Shown here: positions 1 through 6,129 of the stretch, in pieces
How positions within the stretch are numbered: the first letter of the stretch is position 1
Layout: each line of letters starts with the position of its first letter
NCBI GenBank assembly: GCA_047632015.1
Contig: JBLIBC010000134.1
Span: forward strand, 1-7,288
Reading direction: 5' to 3'
Source: JBLIAZ01 sp047632015
Lineage (GTDB): Bacteria > Bacteroidota > Bacteroidia > Flavobacteriales_C > GCA-002722245
Length of the DNA stretch: 7,288 nt
Program-made: the position numbers and the translations under genes
Notes under the pieces: generated by a model
What the model saw: the letters and a program-made list of their open reading frames with translations, nothing else
Database searches by the model: none
What the model was told of the DNA's origin: nothing

Positions 1-1832
1 AGGCCGTTGAATCTTTCGAGTTGGTTAAAGCTAACCAGTTAAAAAAGAAGTATTTCGATTTTCATTATGCTTATGGTCAAACCTTACATAAACAAGGGAA
101 ATACAACTCCGCCCTGGCTCAATATCAATTGTTTGTAAAAAACGGTCGTTCGAAAGACTTAAAATATTACGAAGTAGACAGGTTTATTAAACAATGTACT
201 TTTGCATTAAAAGCAATTGAAAAACCTGTTTCTGTTCAAATTACTAATGTCGGAGAATACGTTAACTCCCCATACAATGAATACCACCCTATAGTTACTT
301 TGGATGGTCAAAGTATGTATTTCACTTCTAGAAGAAGCAATGACGTAAACGTTGACTTGCTTCCTGACAACCAGTACTATGAAAACATATATGTTTCAAA
401 TTGGAACAAGGAAGAAGAGGCCTGGGACGAAGCAATAGCAGTAGAAGGAAAATTAAACTCCAAGGGTGATTACAGTGCAAACACTGGTGTATCACCTGAC
501 GGAAAAAGTATCTTGGTGTACAAAAACGTCGATGAAAACAACAAAAAGTTTTGGAAAGGTGTGGGTTCAGGAGATATCATGCTTTCAAAACTTGGAAAAA
601 ATGGATTATGGGCAAGACCACAATTAATTGAAGGCTTAAATTCCGAATATTACGATGGTGGCGCTTGTTTTTCGCCAGACGGAAACAGAATTTATTTCAT
701 CAGTGATAGACGTGGCATGATGCACGGGAAAAGTGTAGGCGCTAAAGACATTTGGTACAGCGATTTACTTGAGGATGGAACCTGGGGAAAAGCAGTAAAT
801 ATAGGTGAAGTAGTTAACACAGCATATAATGAAATTAGTGTGTTCATGCATCCAGATGGCAAAACCTTGTTTTTTTCGTCCGAAGGGCATTATGATAATA
901 GCTTGGGAGGGTATGATGTATTTAAAACTGAACTGAAAGATGGAAAATGGAGTGCTCCAGTAAACTTAGGGTTTCCTATCAATACTTCATTAGACGAAAA
1001 AGAGGTAGTGCTTTCTGCCGATGGAAAAACTGCTTGGATTTCTGCTTTAAAAAATGCTGAAAACAAAGTGGATATTTTTCAAATTGACTTATCATTTTAT
1101 GATATGATCACTGGACAAAATGATCCACTAACAATAGTAAAAGGAAATGTAATTGATGGGTCAACTAAAATTGCGTTGCCTTGCAAAATCAAATTTACGG
1201 ACAAGACTTCAGGTAAAATCACAGAAGTTAATGCTGATGACAACGGTGATTATTTAATCCCATTAGTATCAAACACAACTTATACCGTATCAGTAGTGAA
1301 AGAAGGATATATTAATTTTTCAAATGACCTGGCACTTAGCTTACCAGCAAAGGCTGCTCCAACAAAGAAAAAGAAACGCAAAAAAAGAGGAGAAAAAGAA
1401 AAAGGTGTTACTACTGTTGATATTCATAAAGTCGTGAACAACATCAGTTTAAGTCCTAATAACCCACTTAACATTGTGAGTGCTGACTTATTTAAATCAC
1501 AAACAGTAAGGTTTGCAAGAAGCGAAGAAGGTTATGCGATTAATGAATTTTCAAAGGAGATATTAGACAATTGTGCATTACAAATAATTGCTGAACCTAG
1601 AATCGCTTTAACGATCACAGCTCACTTTGATGATGATAACAACAATTATGAAGTTTCATTAGGAGAATCGTCTAAACTGGGGAAATTAGTCTCTGAATAT
1701 TTAGTCGGAAAAGGAGCTCCTGCTGATAAGGTAAATGTTTTCCCAATGGGTAACAATGAGCCAATGTCAGATGGTGACACTCAAAAAGGAAAAGAAATTA
1801 ACAGAAGAGTGGAATTGAAATTTTCGCTTTAA
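1..1832 (+). CDS. OmpA-family envelope protein with TPR, PD40 propeller and carboxypeptidase-regulatory-like domains (5' partial)
   Basis: The reading frame is open from base 3 to the left edge, so the N-terminus and any lipoprotein or signal peptide lie outside; the TTG at 21 is not the real start. Counting from that TTG, I see a TPR-like helix pair (about 10-40), at least five PD40/WD40-like blades carrying the (S/P)DG signature (around 94, 159, 219, 279 and 333), a carboxypeptidase-regulatory-like beta-sandwich (about 371-436), a very basic linker (449-461) and a C-terminal OmpA-like domain ending in NRRVELKF (about 500-603). This domain order is that described for PorE of the type IX secretion system, a lipoprotein thought to link the PorKLMNP complex to peptidoglycan. 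Many Bacteroidota also encode paralogues of unknown role, and no other secretion gene is visible here, so PorE identity is only a possibility. The OmpA domain is divergent: the Arg usual in the LSxxRAxxV motif is Leu553. The mgtC-like gene follows 17 nt downstream. Confidence 0.88.
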   Translation, partial: AVESFELVKANQLKKKYFDFHYAYGQTLHKQGKYNSALAQYQLFVKNGRSKDLKYYEVDRFIKQCTFALKAIEKPVSVQITNVGEYVNSPYNEYHPIVTLDGQSMYFTSRRSNDVNVDLLPDNQYYENIYVSNWNKEEEAWDEAIAVEGKLNSKGDYSANTGVSPDGKSILVYKNVDENNKKFWKGVGSGDIMLSKLGKNGLWARPQLIEGLNSEYYDGGACFSPDGNRIYFISDRRGMMHGKSVGAKDIWYSDLLEDGTWGKAVNIGEVVNTAYNEISVFMHPDGKTLFFSSEGHYDNSLGGYDVFKTELKDGKWSAPVNLGFPINTSLDEKEVVLSADGKTAWISALKNAENKVDIFQIDLSFYDMITGQNDPLTIVKGNVIDGSTKIALPCKIKFTDKTSGKITEVNADDNGDYLIPLVSNTTYTVSVVKEGYINFSNDLALSLPAKAAPTKKKKRKKRGEKEKGVTTVDIHKVVNNISLSPNNPLNIVSADLFKSQTVRFARSEEGYAINEFSKEILDNCALQIIAEPRIALTITAHFDDDNNNYEVSLGESSKLGKLVSEYLVGKGAPADKVNVFPMGNNEPMSDGDTQKGKEINRRVELKFSL

Positions 1833-1841
1833 TTTCTTTTC

Positions 1842-1845
1842 AGGA
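1842..1845 (+). promoter_or_regulatory. Possible ribosome binding site of the MgtC-family gene
   Basis: AGGA lies 4 nt before the ATG at 1850. The spacing is short, so it is a weak site. It falls in the 17-nt gap after the upstream stop codon and fits continued translation from a shared transcript. Confidence 0.35.
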
Positions 1846-1849
1846 CAGC

Positions 1850-2296
1850 ATGATTAACGAACTCATCACACCTCTAAATATCAAAGCTATATGTACTGCT
1901 ATTGGTTGCAGTTTCGCGATTGGATTAGAGCGCCAAATATTTGGAAAACCGGCAGGCATTAGAACCAGTATTTTAATATGCTTGGGAGCTTATTGCTTTG
2001 TTGCTTTGTCAGCTTCGCTTATCGGAGACTCTACTGATAGCTCCAGGGTGGTTGGACAAATCGTAACAGGAATTGGCTTTCTTGGTGCAGGAATCATGTT
2101 TAATAATGGTGAAATTGTTCAAGGAATTACATCAGCATCAGTTATTTGGATCATTGCCGCTGTTGGTTGTTTAATTGGTTTCGGATATTTTGGAGCAGCA
2201 ATTGGTATTACCGTGATTACTATCTTCGTCCTTTTAGGAATTTCATTTTTAGAGCATCGTTTTAAGAAACTCGGACAGGGTAACGACAAAGAATAA
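1850..2296 (+). CDS. MgtC/SapB-family inner-membrane protein, short form
   Basis: This 148-residue protein is strongly hydrophobic, with about four or five membrane segments (roughly 10-27, 38-58, 67-84, 93-110 and 113-133). It carries family hallmarks: GLERQ followed by GKPAGIRT (25-39) and the glycine-rich GIGFLGAGIMF (74-84), with ITSASVIW (93-100) where MgtC proteins usually have a similar Thr/Ala-Ser-x-x-Trp stretch. Members of the family are linked to survival at low magnesium and, in pathogens, to modulation of the F-type ATP synthase; the transport role is disputed. Salmonella MgtC is longer and has a C-terminal soluble ACT-like domain. This protein ends soon after the last helix in a charged tail, so it is the membrane domain alone. 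It probably shares a transcript with the upstream envelope gene. A functional link between the two is not evident. No Mg2+-sensing leader fits in the 17-nt gap. Confidence 0.9.
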   Translation: MINELITPLNIKAICTAIGCSFAIGLERQIFGKPAGIRTSILICLGAYCFVALSASLIGDSTDSSRVVGQIVTGIGFLGAGIMFNNGEIVQGITSASVIWIIAAVGCLIGFGYFGAAIGITVITIFVLLGISFLEHRFKKLGQGNDKE

Positions 2297-2338
2297 ACTC
2301 ATATTACAGCAAGGCCTATAATATTATTTCAGGAAAAT

Positions 2339-2363
2339 AAAAAAGTTATTTAAATACTTTTTT
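2339..2363 (+). terminator. A/T-rich hairpin, candidate terminator after the MgtC-family gene
   Basis: AAAAAAGT (2339-2346) and ACTTTTTT (2356-2363) are exact inverted repeats around a 9-nt loop. The T run forms the 3' arm, so the element could act on either strand. The stem has only one G-C pair and is thermodynamically weak. It lies 42 nt after the MgtC stop and just before the sigma-gene promoter region, which is where a terminator would be expected. Confidence 0.35.
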
Positions 2364-2370
2364 ATAAAAG

Positions 2371-2396
2371 TGTAACGTTACAACTTTGACACGTTA
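2371..2396 (+). promoter_or_regulatory. Candidate ECF-type promoter overlapping a 12-bp palindrome
   Basis: TGTAAC at 2371-2376 resembles the AAC-containing -35 element of many ECF sigma factors. CGTTA at 2392-2396 resembles the CGT-type -10 element, with a 15-nt spacer (16-17 is more usual). Transcription would begin near 2402-2405, about 27 nt before the ATG at 2431, which supports that start. The -35 element is the left half of a perfect palindrome, TGTAACGTTACA (2371-2382), so the site could instead be an operator. The gene downstream encodes an ECF-like sigma factor, and self-activation is common in that group. Confidence 0.4.
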
Positions 2397-2430
2397 TATT
2401 GTTGAACCTCGACTAATCCACCTGACCCTG

Positions 2431-3036
2431 ATGACTAGCACGAACACGAAGTACCACCAAAGCAAATCACAAATCGCAACTGAAGAGCAGCAAATTACAG
2501 CCGCAAAAAAGAACCCGCAGCGGTTTGATATCATTTACGACAAATACTTTCTTGCCATTTACAAATACATATTGGTACGTGTGGAAAACAAAAACATGAC
2601 GGATGAAATTGTAAGCAAAGTGTTTGCAAAAGCTTTGTATAAACTTCATCAATACAAGTTTAAGGGATTTCCTTTCAGTTCGTGGTTGTACAGGATTGCA
2701 TACAACGAAATGAATGATGCTTTTAGGAGAAACAAAGCTCAAAGAATAGTTCAAGTTCCATTAGAGCACTTTGGGGAGATAATGCAAGAGGAAGACGAAA
2801 CGGATGCACATTTAAGGGAGCTGCAAATAAAAATGCTTCTTGATGGAATTGGACTATTAAAAAAAGATGAAATTGAACTTTTAGAACTTAGGTATTTTGA
2901 AAAAAGACCTTTCAAAGAAGTAGGTCAAATTTTAGACATCACCGAAGAAAACGCCAAAGTAAAAACGCACCGAGTAGTTAAAAAACTCCGTAAAATAATT
3001 GAACAACATCAACCAACACTTCATGAACAACATTAA
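2431..3036 (+). CDS. RNA polymerase sigma-70 family sigma factor, ECF-like
   Basis: The product is 201 residues from the ATG at 2431. An in-frame TTG at 2386 would add 15 residues, but it would lie inside the candidate promoter, so the ATG is preferred. Region 2 spans about 31-101, with the core-binding/-10 recognition helices ending in FSSWLYRIAYNEMNDAFRR (82-100). A short acidic linker (118-128) follows. Region 4 (about 135-190) contains the helix-turn-helix, with FKEVGQILDITEENAKVKTH (161-180) and a basic final helix. Only regions 2 and 4 are present and the length is typical of group 4 (ECF) factors. No clear Shine-Dalgarno sequence precedes the start. The next gene begins inside its last codons (14-nt overlap), implying coupled translation. 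It probably directs a stress or envelope regulon; the signal and targets cannot be read here. Confidence 0.9.
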   Translation: MTSTNTKYHQSKSQIATEEQQITAAKKNPQRFDIIYDKYFLAIYKYILVRVENKNMTDEIVSKVFAKALYKLHQYKFKGFPFSSWLYRIAYNEMNDAFRRNKAQRIVQVPLEHFGEIMQEEDETDAHLRELQIKMLLDGIGLLKKDEIELLELRYFEKRPFKEVGQILDITEENAKVKTHRVVKKLRKIIEQHQPTLHEQH

Positions 3037-3550
3037 AATTAAGATAAAGGACAAAGAGCCTTCGGACGAAAGTATTCTTGCACGAAAAAACTTTTCCGCT
3101 GTAACAGACCAATACAAAACTATTAAATCCTCGTACGCCAAAGTAGCGTCATTATGGGGAGCAACTATTGGCATGACAGTGTTTTTAGCGTTTGCCGCAA
3201 CTGAAACCCTTGGAACCAGATCCAACGATAACATTCAGCAAGCTAAAGCACAGGAAGGATCAACACCTCCAATGAAACCAGAAAAAGAACTTATTCAGGA
3301 AATAACTTCAATGGAAAAGGTGCAAGTTGAAGACAAAATAGCATCGTCCAGCGAAGCTCAATCAATAGAAGCGGTGAACTCAGTAAATGTTCAAACAAGT
3401 AAAAAAACAAAAATTGATGAACAGCCCGAAACCCTTGTAAATAGAGACGCTATCGAAAATCAAGAAATCATATCTAACTTAAAATCAGAGACAAAAGACA
3501 CTGAACCTGAAGAAATTCAAAAAATTAATATCAGGTATGTACCTGAATAA
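3023..3550 (+). CDS. Small single-pass membrane protein, candidate anti-sigma factor
   Basis: I do not recognise a named family. From the ATG at 3023 the protein has 175 residues; an upstream in-frame TTG at 2999 is less likely. Residues 1-40 form a charged, probably helical cytoplasmic segment. Residues about 41-60 (VASLWGATIGMTVFLAFAAT) form one hydrophobic helix. Residues 61-175 are a low-complexity, polar, Glu/Lys/Ser-rich tail predicted outside the membrane. Its start lies within the 3' end of the sigma-factor gene, overlapping by 14 nt in another frame, and there is no Shine-Dalgarno motif, so translation is probably coupled. Position, size and topology match membrane-bound anti-sigma factors that hold an ECF sigma factor at the membrane until signalled. 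No zinc-binding HxxxCxxC (ZAS) motif is present and the protein contains no cysteine, so the anti-sigma role is inference. Confidence 0.7.
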   Translation: MNNIKIKIKDKEPSDESILARKNFSAVTDQYKTIKSSYAKVASLWGATIGMTVFLAFAATETLGTRSNDNIQQAKAQEGSTPPMKPEKELIQEITSMEKVQVEDKIASSSEAQSIEAVNSVNVQTSKKTKIDEQPETLVNRDAIENQEIISNLKSETKDTEPEEIQKINIRYVPE

Positions 3551-3562
3551 TTTCACTGGATT

Positions 3563-3584
3563 TACCTGTCAAATTAGATAGGTA
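3563..3584 (+). terminator. Hairpin in the convergent gap, candidate bidirectional terminator
   Basis: TACCTGTC (3563-3570) pairs with GATAGGTA (3577-3584) over eight base pairs including one G-U, closing a 6-nt loop (AAATTA). It lies between two convergent genes, 13 nt after the + strand stop and 45 nt beyond the - strand stop. No T tract follows on either strand, so it may stabilise 3' ends rather than act as a full intrinsic terminator. Confidence 0.35.
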
Positions 3585-3628
3585 GGAATAAGAGCAAGAT
3601 AGTTATATCTTAACTGATTGCATACTTT

Positions 3629-4609
3629 CTACTTATTTGTCTGGTACCTGTAAACAGTCAAGAAATTTGAATTCAGATAGGATATTGAGTCAATTAAGCC
3701 ATATTGGTTATAAGAGTAGACACTTGTACTTATATGGTCTCCTTGACGAAAACCGGTTTCAACAGATGACAGTTGACCTTTATCATTATAGTGATACTTA
3801 GAAATTTCATCAGCCGCAGAATCCCAGTATATTCTCTCCCCTGTCAATAGTGTTCCACTTGAGGTATACAGTGTGGATCTAATTACCCTTCCAAAACTGT
3901 CGACTTCAATTCCACGACTTTTCTTAGTTGTTAAAAAAAGACTATCAAACTGCACGTCATACTTTGCAGAAAACCGACTAGTATCAGTTTCATCCAAGAA
4001 ATAATCTAATGATTCGGTATCAATTGTCTTTACTTTTCCTTCATGATACGATAATACATGTGTAGTCAGCGAACTATCCCCGGTAACTGTATTCTTGAAT
4101 AAATTCACCTTCTCTTTATACATGTTCCTCTCAAGGATCTCCTGCTTGATTAACCGACCAACTTGATATGTATTATAAATGTCATTCTGAAGAAATGCAC
4201 CATAACCTCTATAATAATATTCTTTAACATGAATCAACTGGATTAAACTATCATAATAAAAAGAGTATTCATGAACTTCTTTACTATTTCTTAGTAGCCC
4301 TATTTTTCGTTTAAAGGAAGGCCACCACCAATACTTGGGGGTATATTCTGACCGAAATTGAGTTGGGTTTCCTGCTTCATCAAAGGTAATAGAGTACCTA
4401 AAAGAAATTTCTTTGTGTTTTCCTGACTTCTCATTCCTTTCAACCAACCAATTTTCAACAGTTTTGATGTCATTCTTTTTCACCTCCTCCAAAGTATAAT
4501 TTATAACATTTCCCAACCCTAAATTAATACCATACGGATCTGTATTTCTTAACTGAGCACTGCAAATGACACTGCAAAAAAACAAAATAATGAATGTGAT
4601 TCTTTTCAT
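3629..4609 (-). CDS. Secreted protein of unknown function with degenerate YD/RHS-like repeats
   Basis: The 326-residue product starts with a basic end and hydrophobic core (MKRITFIILFFCSVICSA) and a likely signal peptidase I site after Ala18. The nearby cysteines do not form a good lipobox. The mature part is rich in Tyr, Ser, Asp and short beta-strand patterns. Recurring turns of the YxxxGxLxxI type appear at 76-82 (FDEAGNP), 188-197, 236-246 (VDSFGRVIRST), 274-284 (YNDKGQLSSVE) and 300-311 (YNQYGLIDSISY). These resemble the YD/RHS-like or MORN-like strands found in many Bacteroidota surface proteins, but they are too degenerate for a firm family call. An aromatic patch, KYWWWP, lies at 92-97. 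I see no catalytic motif, membrane anchor or obvious type IX sorting domain. It is separated from nth by 63 nt and may have its own promoter. Exported, probably periplasmic or surface-associated; function unknown. Confidence 0.8.
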   Translation of the reverse strand: MKRITFIILFFCSVICSAQLRNTDPYGINLGLGNVINYTLEEVKKNDIKTVENWLVERNEKSGKHKEISFRYSITFDEAGNPTQFRSEYTPKYWWWPSFKRKIGLLRNSKEVHEYSFYYDSLIQLIHVKEYYYRGYGAFLQNDIYNTYQVGRLIKQEILERNMYKEKVNLFKNTVTGDSSLTTHVLSYHEGKVKTIDTESLDYFLDETDTSRFSAKYDVQFDSLFLTTKKSRGIEVDSFGRVIRSTLYTSSGTLLTGERIYWDSAADEISKYHYNDKGQLSSVETGFRQGDHISTSVYSYNQYGLIDSISYLNSNFLTVYRYQTNK

Positions 4610-4649
4610 TTAATCTTTAAACAAGATGTTATGGTCTATAATACAGGAC

Positions 4650-4661
4650 TTTGATATCAAA
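4650..4661. repeat. 12-bp perfect palindrome between nth and the secreted-protein gene
   Basis: TTTGATATCAAA reads the same on both strands. It lies 11 nt past the nth stop and 40 nt upstream of the start of the secreted-protein gene, where an operator could lie. One or two perfect 12-bp palindromes are expected by chance in a window this size, so position is the only support. Confidence 0.3.
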
Positions 4662-4672
4662 AATCCAAAACA

Positions 4673-5314
4673 TTATTCAGTTGCACTACATAAAAAGCAC
4701 CTATCGACATCATGCCCTCGGCTTGGACAATGCTCCCTTCCGTAGAAAATTATTTGCAGATGCAATTTGTTCCAAAGTTTTTTTGGAAACAATCGTTTGG
4801 CGTCTTTTTCAGTTTGAACTACGTTTTTACCTGAAGTTAATTTCCAGCGGGTAAGTAAGCGATGAATATGAGTATCTACAGGAAATGCTGGCACCCCAAA
4901 TGCTTGCGCCATAACTACTGAAGCGGTTTTATGACCTACTGCTGGAAATTTTTCCAATGCCTCAAACGAGCTAGGCACTTCCCCACCGTGTTCCTCTAAT
5001 ATCATCTTTGACAACCCATAAATCCCCTTGGACTTCATAGGCGACAAACCACAAGGTCTAATAATCGCTTTTATTTCTTCGACAGACAACTTAACCATGT
5101 CATGTGGGTTGTCTGCTTTTGCAAAAAGTAAAGGTGTGATTGTATTAACTCTTTTGTCTGTGCATTGGGCTGAAAGGAGCACTGCTATAAGTAGAGTATA
5201 AGGATCTTTATGATCCAACGGAACCGGAGTTTCGGGATACAATTTCTCCAATTTTTCAATGACAAGATCGACGCGTTGTTTTTTATTTAATCGTGCTGAT
5301 GGCTTCCTTGTCAT
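4673..5314 (-). CDS. nth: Endonuclease III (DNA glycosylase/AP lyase)
   Basis: The enzyme removes oxidised pyrimidines from DNA and nicks the resulting abasic site in base-excision repair. The 213-residue length matches E. coli Nth (211). Visible hallmarks are the LLSAQCTDKRVN motif (46-57), the helix-hairpin-helix FPAVGHKTA (123-131) with catalytic Lys129, and VDTHIHRL (146-153) with catalytic Asp147. The C-terminal cysteines are abnormal. E. coli Nth has four in a C-x6-C-x2-C-x5-C pattern, whereas here there are three (Cys196, 206 and 209, spaced x9 and x2) and the protein ends four residues later. The [4Fe-4S] cluster is therefore probably absent or differently ligated. Cluster-less Nth homologues exist, and both catalytic residues are intact, so activity is likely. 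The start overlaps the stop of the DUF5683 gene by 4 nt (ATGA), indicating coupled translation in the par operon. Confidence 0.95.
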   Translation of the reverse strand: MTRKPSARLNKKQRVDLVIEKLEKLYPETPVPLDHKDPYTLLIAVLLSAQCTDKRVNTITPLLFAKADNPHDMVKLSVEEIKAIIRPCGLSPMKSKGIYGLSKMILEEHGGEVPSSFEALEKFPAVGHKTASVVMAQAFGVPAFPVDTHIHRLLTRWKLTSGKNVVQTEKDAKRLFPKKLWNKLHLQIIFYGREHCPSRGHDVDRCFLCSATE

Positions 5315-6129
5315 TTGAAAGACAGCTTTACACTAAGCCCAGGACCTAAGCCTTTGTAACTCCCGTTCATGTTCAATATGGATGGCTTAATCTTCATTGA
5401 TATATCATCTGATATGTCAAAAGACTTCAGGTGAGCATCAACTACAGCATCAAGGATGTTGAATCCATAAAGTACAACGGAAAAAAGATACATGTTTTGC
5501 AAACTGGAACGGTAACCCTCGAACCTTAATTTAATATCACCTTGCTTTAGTAGCGCAAATTGCTCACCAGTCATGTCAATGTAATCTTCCACATCTTTGT
5601 ATGTATCAGCATAATTCTCCAGATCAGAAAGAATGACGATTGCAGAAGTGTCTTGGTCGTGAATCACCAACGCACCATGATAAAATTCCTGCCCTCGGTT
5701 ATACAAAACCATGTTCCTATATAAAAAATAACCTCCACCATAAATTACCCCAACCTTCCACCAAGCTTTCCAACCCCGGTTATACACTTGACCTGCACCT
5801 GGCAACATGGCACTCAGTAAGCCAGCCATTTTAGGTGATTTTTGTTTTTCTTGATACATCAGGGAAGAGTCAGGTTTCTCACTCTTGGCATTACCTTTCT
5901 CTTTTTTGAAAACGTCAATCAATGAATCTCTTTGTGCAAGGGACAAAGTATCACTCTTACCAGCAACCGACTGATTTTGAAAACTTTCAGCACCTATAGT
6001 GACAGATGAGTCTTGATTAATATCAGTGATAGTGATGTCGACGGAATCAGTAGATAACAATTGTTCAGATGAAAAAACATTCACCTGAATAGCCAGAAAG
6101 ACAATAAAACTGCAAACAATGTTACGCAT
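5311..6129 (-). CDS. DUF5683-domain membrane protein of the parAB cluster
   Basis: The 272-residue protein has an N-terminal signal sequence (about 1-20), then a polar Ser/Asp-rich stretch (about 21-95) and a DUF5683-type domain (about 96-272). The domain opens with the characteristic SALLPG-like motif, here LLSAMLPGAGQVYNRGWKAWW (104-124). A hydrophobic segment follows (about 125-143), then a central charged region rich in Asp and Tyr, and a second hydrophobic segment (about 213-230, LFSVVLYGFNILDAVVDA). It ends in an amphipathic SVKLSFK. The family is found mainly in Bacteroidota, often directly after parB, and its function is not known to me. Here it overlaps parB by 8 nt upstream and nth by 4 nt downstream, so it is made from the same transcript. 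A link between segregation and the envelope is a reasonable but untested reading. Confidence 0.88.
   Translation of the reverse strand: MRNIVCSFIVFLAIQVNVFSSEQLLSTDSVDITITDINQDSSVTIGAESFQNQSVAGKSDTLSLAQRDSLIDVFKKEKGNAKSEKPDSSLMYQEKQKSPKMAGLLSAMLPGAGQVYNRGWKAWWKVGVIYGGGYFLYRNMVLYNRGQEFYHGALVIHDQDTSAIVILSDLENYADTYKDVEDYIDMTGEQFALLKQGDIKLRFEGYRSSLQNMYLFSVVLYGFNILDAVVDAHLKSFDISDDISMKIKPSILNMNGSYKGLGPGLSVKLSFK

Noticed and set aside
1365..1403. A-rich tract considered as a programmed frameshift site
   Set aside because: The frame stays open and the OmpA domain follows in the same frame, so no frameshift is needed.
2381..2388. CAACTTTG as a Bacteroidota -7 element (TAnnTTTG)
   Set aside because: One base differs from consensus and no clear -33 TTG element lies upstream. 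It remains a fallback if the ECF-like promoter fails.
2386..2391. TTGACA, a perfect housekeeping -35 hexamer, before the sigma gene
   Set aside because: No matching -10 element lies 16-18 bp downstream, and Bacteroidota primary promoters use a different -33/-7 pattern. The ECF-like reading fits the context better.
2386..2430. N-terminal extension of the sigma factor from a TTG codon
   Set aside because: It would place the coding start within the candidate promoter, and the extra 15 residues do not look like sigma region 2 sequence.
2467..3234. Two open frames on the - strand opposite the sigma and anti-sigma genes
   Set aside because: Their products have no recognisable motif and lie antisense to well-supported genes.
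4651..4854. Short + strand open frame opposite the 3' end of nth
   Set aside because: It lies antisense to the clear C-terminal nth sequence and its product has no family features.
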